A stretch of 64,000 nucleotides of DNA, taken from positions 248,001 to 312,000 of the forward strand of contig JALJCO010003961.1 in assembly GCA_023101725.1 (NCBI GenBank). Direction: 5' to 3'. The first letter of the stretch is position 1, and the number at the start of each line of letters is the position of its first letter. Origin of the DNA: Atherinomorus stipes (lineage: Eukaryota > Chordata > Actinopteri > Atheriniformes > Atherinidae). Of the stretch, positions 60,045 through 64,000 are shown in pieces. The notes beneath the pieces were generated by a model, which ran no database searches, was not told where the DNA came from, and saw nothing but the letters and a program-made list of their open reading frames with translations. The position numbers and the translations under genes were made by a program.

Positions 60045-63000
60045 AATATGCTGAAGCTGGAGTAGATATCAAATAAACAGTTATTATAGTTGTAATGTAT
60101 GGTAAAAAGGTGTGCCCAATATTTAACGTATTGTTTGCGAGACATCCTGAGAGGCAGCTGTGTTGCTAATACCCATTTAAACTTTCGTCAGATCCAACCA
60201 CCAGATCAGTGAAATTCATTATTTCTTTGCACATGAGCCACATTTGCAACACAATTTTAAATCAAATATTAAGTGCATTCTTTGCCATTAGTTCACTGGT
60301 CCCCTCTCTGACATCTCATCACCTACCGCTCCACCATGTGTGGCTTCACTAATCTCCACCGGGGCAAATTTGTCACTTGTGGACCAAAGTTTTGGAGTTC
60401 TTCCCTGCCCATCCTCAACCTTCTCTCTAAATTTTATATAAATCAACTCAGCATTTTAGTAATTTTATTAACAATAAGATTATGCAGCAGTCACAAAGCC
60501 CTTACAATCATTCTTAAATGAGCAAAATATAATAAAAACAAACTGAATGTTATATTTATAAGTTTATTTAAGTGGTGAGCTCAATAATAAATGAATGTAA
60601 TTATTTAGAATTTGGACAAGACAGCTGTTGGTGAAGGACAAAATGAAGTCCTCAAACGTGCTCTAATGGCAGTCATTATTGAGGGATATTCCTGTCAGAG
60701 TGAGCAGATTTGGTCATTTGCTCAGAGGTTAAAGTGCTCTATAGAGGTTGTGAGGATTGAGACCTCTCAACAGACGGCTATAGTTCAGTAGTTCTCCGAC
60801 AGACATAATGGTCTAGGGCCGAGCCACCGCTCAGTCCCTCCAACGACCAGGAGGAGAAATGGGGGAGAGAGACCTGGTAATGGGGCTTAATGTGAGGACG
60901 TATTTATTTCATCCACTGGCCCAAGTAATTGGCTGTCTTTCAGTGTGGCTCGGGTTAAAACGCAGAGTGATGGATGGCAGTTTTGACAGAGGTTAGCTGG
61001 CTTCCGCTTTCACTGCTATTCTTCTCTCTGAGAGATGGATCCTGTAACTGACTTTGGTAGAATGATCCCATCCGAACCCTTTCGTCCAAGACCAAAACCT
61101 CAAGGCCAATTTTGAGCAAAATCACAAAGTGTACATTATATAAAACACGAATTAAGGAAACAAAAGAGCTATTAGCAACGAACAGAACCCTCATGTTTAC
61201 TCTAGCCTGAAACATAAATCTCCCAGTTTGGGTCATAATGTCACATTGAAATTCCTTCATGCAGTACCAAAGTCACAATGGGAGTATGGGATAAATACAC
61301 ATGTCAAACCTTTTAGTAACTAATCTTGTTGAGTGTAATGACGAGATGAATTTAGAGAGGAAAGTCCAAAGCGAGCCTATTATGAAAAGCCACCGCTATC
61401 CCAGCATGGGAATGTTTTCCTGTCTATCAGTATAAATCTATTGTACAATAAACTCAACTAACTCCCTGAAGAATGGATATAAGGGGTGGGGAGTAGCTGT
61501 GGCCTCTGCAGATTGTTGTCCTCAAGTTACAGTTGTTAGCGTTCATTTTTTTATCCAAACTAGACCAGTGTTGACTACAGAACGAATTCATTTTGGACTT
61601 GGTAGAGACTGAATTGGCTCTGAGTTTTGCCAAACCCATAAAAAGCTAAACATGTGGATTAAAGTCTGAAAAAAAAGGCATAAGATACAAAAAACATTGT
61701 CCCGTTTGTACAAAACTGGAACTCACACTGCAACAACTGTAACTCTGCAACAAATGGATGCAGAAAATATGTAATATCAAGCATAGAAATGACTGGGAGA
61801 TTTGCGTTGTGGAAGTCTCTGGGTGGCAGGTGGATCCAGCCATCATTGTGGAGGAGGTGGGGCTGGCATGTTACAGCACCGCAGAGAAGACAAGCTTTTA
61901 TTTCACAGGTCGCAAGTTCACCTAACCCCTCAAGCTACATAAAGTTGTTTAATGCATTCCCTAAGTCTAATCAAACAAACCCCTCTCTCTCATTACTCCA
62001 TCTGAGTCAGCGGCGCTCCCTCATGCCACGCACAGCACACTGTGCCAGGACAGCTGAAAAATCAGGACCCGAAATCCAAAAACAATGAGGAGGACGTTTT
62101 AAAAACCAGACGTGGACGTAGTCCATGTTTTGCTTTTTTGCTCTGAGGAGACTTGAAGAATTATGTTCTCTGTTATCCTTTGTTGATCCCTTGATTATAG
62201 TCATACAGGTTATGCTGAAATTCTTTAGCAAGCTGGGAAAGGGGCTTTGAGCATGCAAAACATACTGCTTTATAGGAATGAATCAACCATGTGACAGCTT
62301 TTTAAATTCCTCAGAGTCTCCCAAACAAATGTTACTCCTGAAGGTCGGAAAGGAAGTCTGCTGCATCCAAAAGTATAATCAAATGCATATTTATGTCTCT
62401 ATTTTGTGTGTCTTGCACTTGCTTCTTCCTGCCTCCTCCCGTTAAACAGCCCAGAATGAGAACTTTCCCTGCTTCAGCGGACTGGGCCATGGGGATATTA
62501 GTCGAGACAGGCAATAGTGTTGATTACTCATTGGCCATTAGATTGCTTTCACTGCAGTGGCTAAGCCTCCTGCATCATGAGATCGCTTGGCTGAGTGTAA
62601 GATTAGAGAGCGTGCTTTGCTCAAATCCTGCTCACCCCCACCCGCTTACCCCGCCACCACTTCGCCCCTCCAAGCCACCCGTCTCTCTCCTTTCCCCACC
62701 CCTGGAAGAAAAAAGGAAAACAGAAAAGAAAAGTTCATCTGGCTCCCCTCAGGTCAGCAAGGCAGTGCAGCGGCAAGACAGGTTGACTAGTTGTGCAGTC
62801 CTTATTACCTCATTTCCTGTGACCACAGTTTTACCCCCTTTTCTTTTTCTGCAGCAGGAACATGTTTTATGATGGTTATACGTAGTTAATGGTCCCTATG
62901 ACTTAATTGTTTTTAGGGTCAATTTGGTGTGACAAATTCAACTGAACCCAATTGTTTTGTTGGCTCCTTAGAACATGCATGGCAAGTGAGGAGGGAGCGC

Positions 63001-64000
63001 TTACAGTATGTTTATGGTTTTTGCTAGCTCTGTCATACACACAATTACACACACGTGAAACACAGGGAACAGCCGCCATATGCATGAAGCACATGAATAA
63101 ACACACTGCCACGTATTCTCGTACTTATGACACCCATGTGGACAGAATGAAGGATGGTATGAAGTCGGCATTAAATAAAAGTCATCTGACCTGTTTCAAC
63201 CAAAGTTTTATCCCTCTTTTCCTAATGTTGGCTTCTAAAGCTCTGACGGGATTCAGAAAAAACAACAGAAGATTTCCTTCTTAAAACAGAACAAGAGGGA
63301 GGAGAGAAAAAAAAAAAATCACATGTAGTTCTGCACATCCAAGAGTTTTCTCAGAGCTGCTTGGCAAACTGAAGGTAAAACTATAGGGTTTATAGGTTTG
63401 AGCCTCCACTTCAAAATAAGCTTGGACTTGAAAGGTGGTGAAGGAAAGGCAGGGAGAGGCATAGCAGTGCAGCTTAAAGCTCATTACCCTTTCTCCCCGG
63501 CACCTTGCTGAGTTGAAAAGGCTTGGCTACCGCTCGCAGACACATTCACTGGCTGCTAATCAGGTCAACAGTGGAATTAACCAATCTTTTAGATTTGGTC
63601 ACTGATGCTTGCAGGTTGTAAAAATACTTGCTTTTGAGTGTCATTGTGGTTTACAGTGATATAGTTGTTGTCTGCCATTTAGAACAAAGAGAGATATACT
63701 TTGAGAGAGTTAAAAGATGAGGCTAAACTTGAGGTTGTTTTAAAACTTATAAATTTTCACATTTTATGAATCACACAGAGCTCCACAGAGGTAGAAGGAA
63801 TCTGATCGCAGTAACTTTAGTATTTTCAATTCGAGCCACATTGCGCTTTTTCTCCACATTTACTGACAACTGTAGTTACTTTGCATGCTTTGAACTTTGC
63901 ATCTAATTATATGAATGTCTTGTCTAAGTAAATAGATGTATTTATACTATTAAAGATTATGTCTAAATAACTCCATCCCAGGCAGCTAAAACACATTAAA
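60045..64000. other. Long non-coding stretch
   Basis: No named repeat or exon in the final 4 kb. 60840-61260 and 62440-62600 are complex and TE-free. A 159-codon frame (62393-62872) is Pro/Ser-rich in its middle and overlaps another frame; no domain recognised. Confidence 0.42.

Noticed and set aside
62393..62872. 159-codon open frame, longest in the window
   Set aside because: Pro/Ser-rich low-complexity middle, no domain, no splice or promoter context; probably chance in a GC-richer patch.

Overview
The window reads as non-coding, repeat-rich nuclear DNA of a ray-finned (teleost) fish, either an intergenic region or a very large intron. The evidence is the repeat content: a decayed Rex1/CR1-clade LINE, an L2-like LINE tail ending in (ATT)n, several Tc1/mariner fossils, two kinds of hAT fossil, a tRNA-derived SINE with intact A and B boxes, a degraded copy of the common teleost repeat that contains 'gggtacaccctgga', and many vertebrate-style microsatellites. 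I found no host protein-coding exon, rRNA, tRNA, CRISPR array or bacterial-type operon. All open reading frames are short; those with recognisable similarity are broken transposon proteins.

Layout. 0.9-2.3 kb: 5'-truncated LINE with a broken reverse transcriptase. 2.86-3.05 kb: 78-bp direct duplication. 5.5-5.7 kb: old teleost repeat. 6.28-7.94 kb: internally deleted hAT transposon with an 8-bp target duplication, inside an older Tc1-like remnant. 8-16.4 kb: mostly unique-looking DNA and microsatellites. 16.4-18 kb: 5' part of a second hAT (zinc-finger MYM type), cut by a TTAA-bounded element (family S, copy A). 19.0-20.6 kb and 38.4-40.8 kb: two direct paralogous blocks, each later hit by different insertions. 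20.6-21.4 kb: Tc1 fossil. 23.9-25.1 kb: TTAA foldback element with a nested TIR element (family T). 27.9-30.3 kb: a disturbed patch holding a deletion-rich S copy, a very C-poor tract, a local duplication and one copy of family G. 40.9-41.6 kb: inverted second G copy. 42.8-43.2 kb: dimeric repeat. 48.0-48.8 kb: two small TTAA MITEs. 52.7-53.0 kb: SINE. 53.2-54.5 kb: Tc1 pieces, one complete with TA target sites. 54.9-55.1 kb: compound tetranucleotide microsatellite. 58.4-60.0 kb: two TTAA elements sharing one TTAA. Long stretches between (30-38, 43-48, 49-52, 55-58 and 60-64 kb) hold no recognisable element; a few sub-blocks are complex, TE-free and rich in homeodomain-like motifs, so they are candidates for conserved non-coding elements.

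There is no cooperating gene system here. What the window offers is a layered transposition record: paralogous copies give filled and empty sites that define element ends and target duplications by sequence comparison alone. Family letters (S, R, Q, F, T, G) are my own labels. Class assignments rest on motif recognition and memory, not on a database search.
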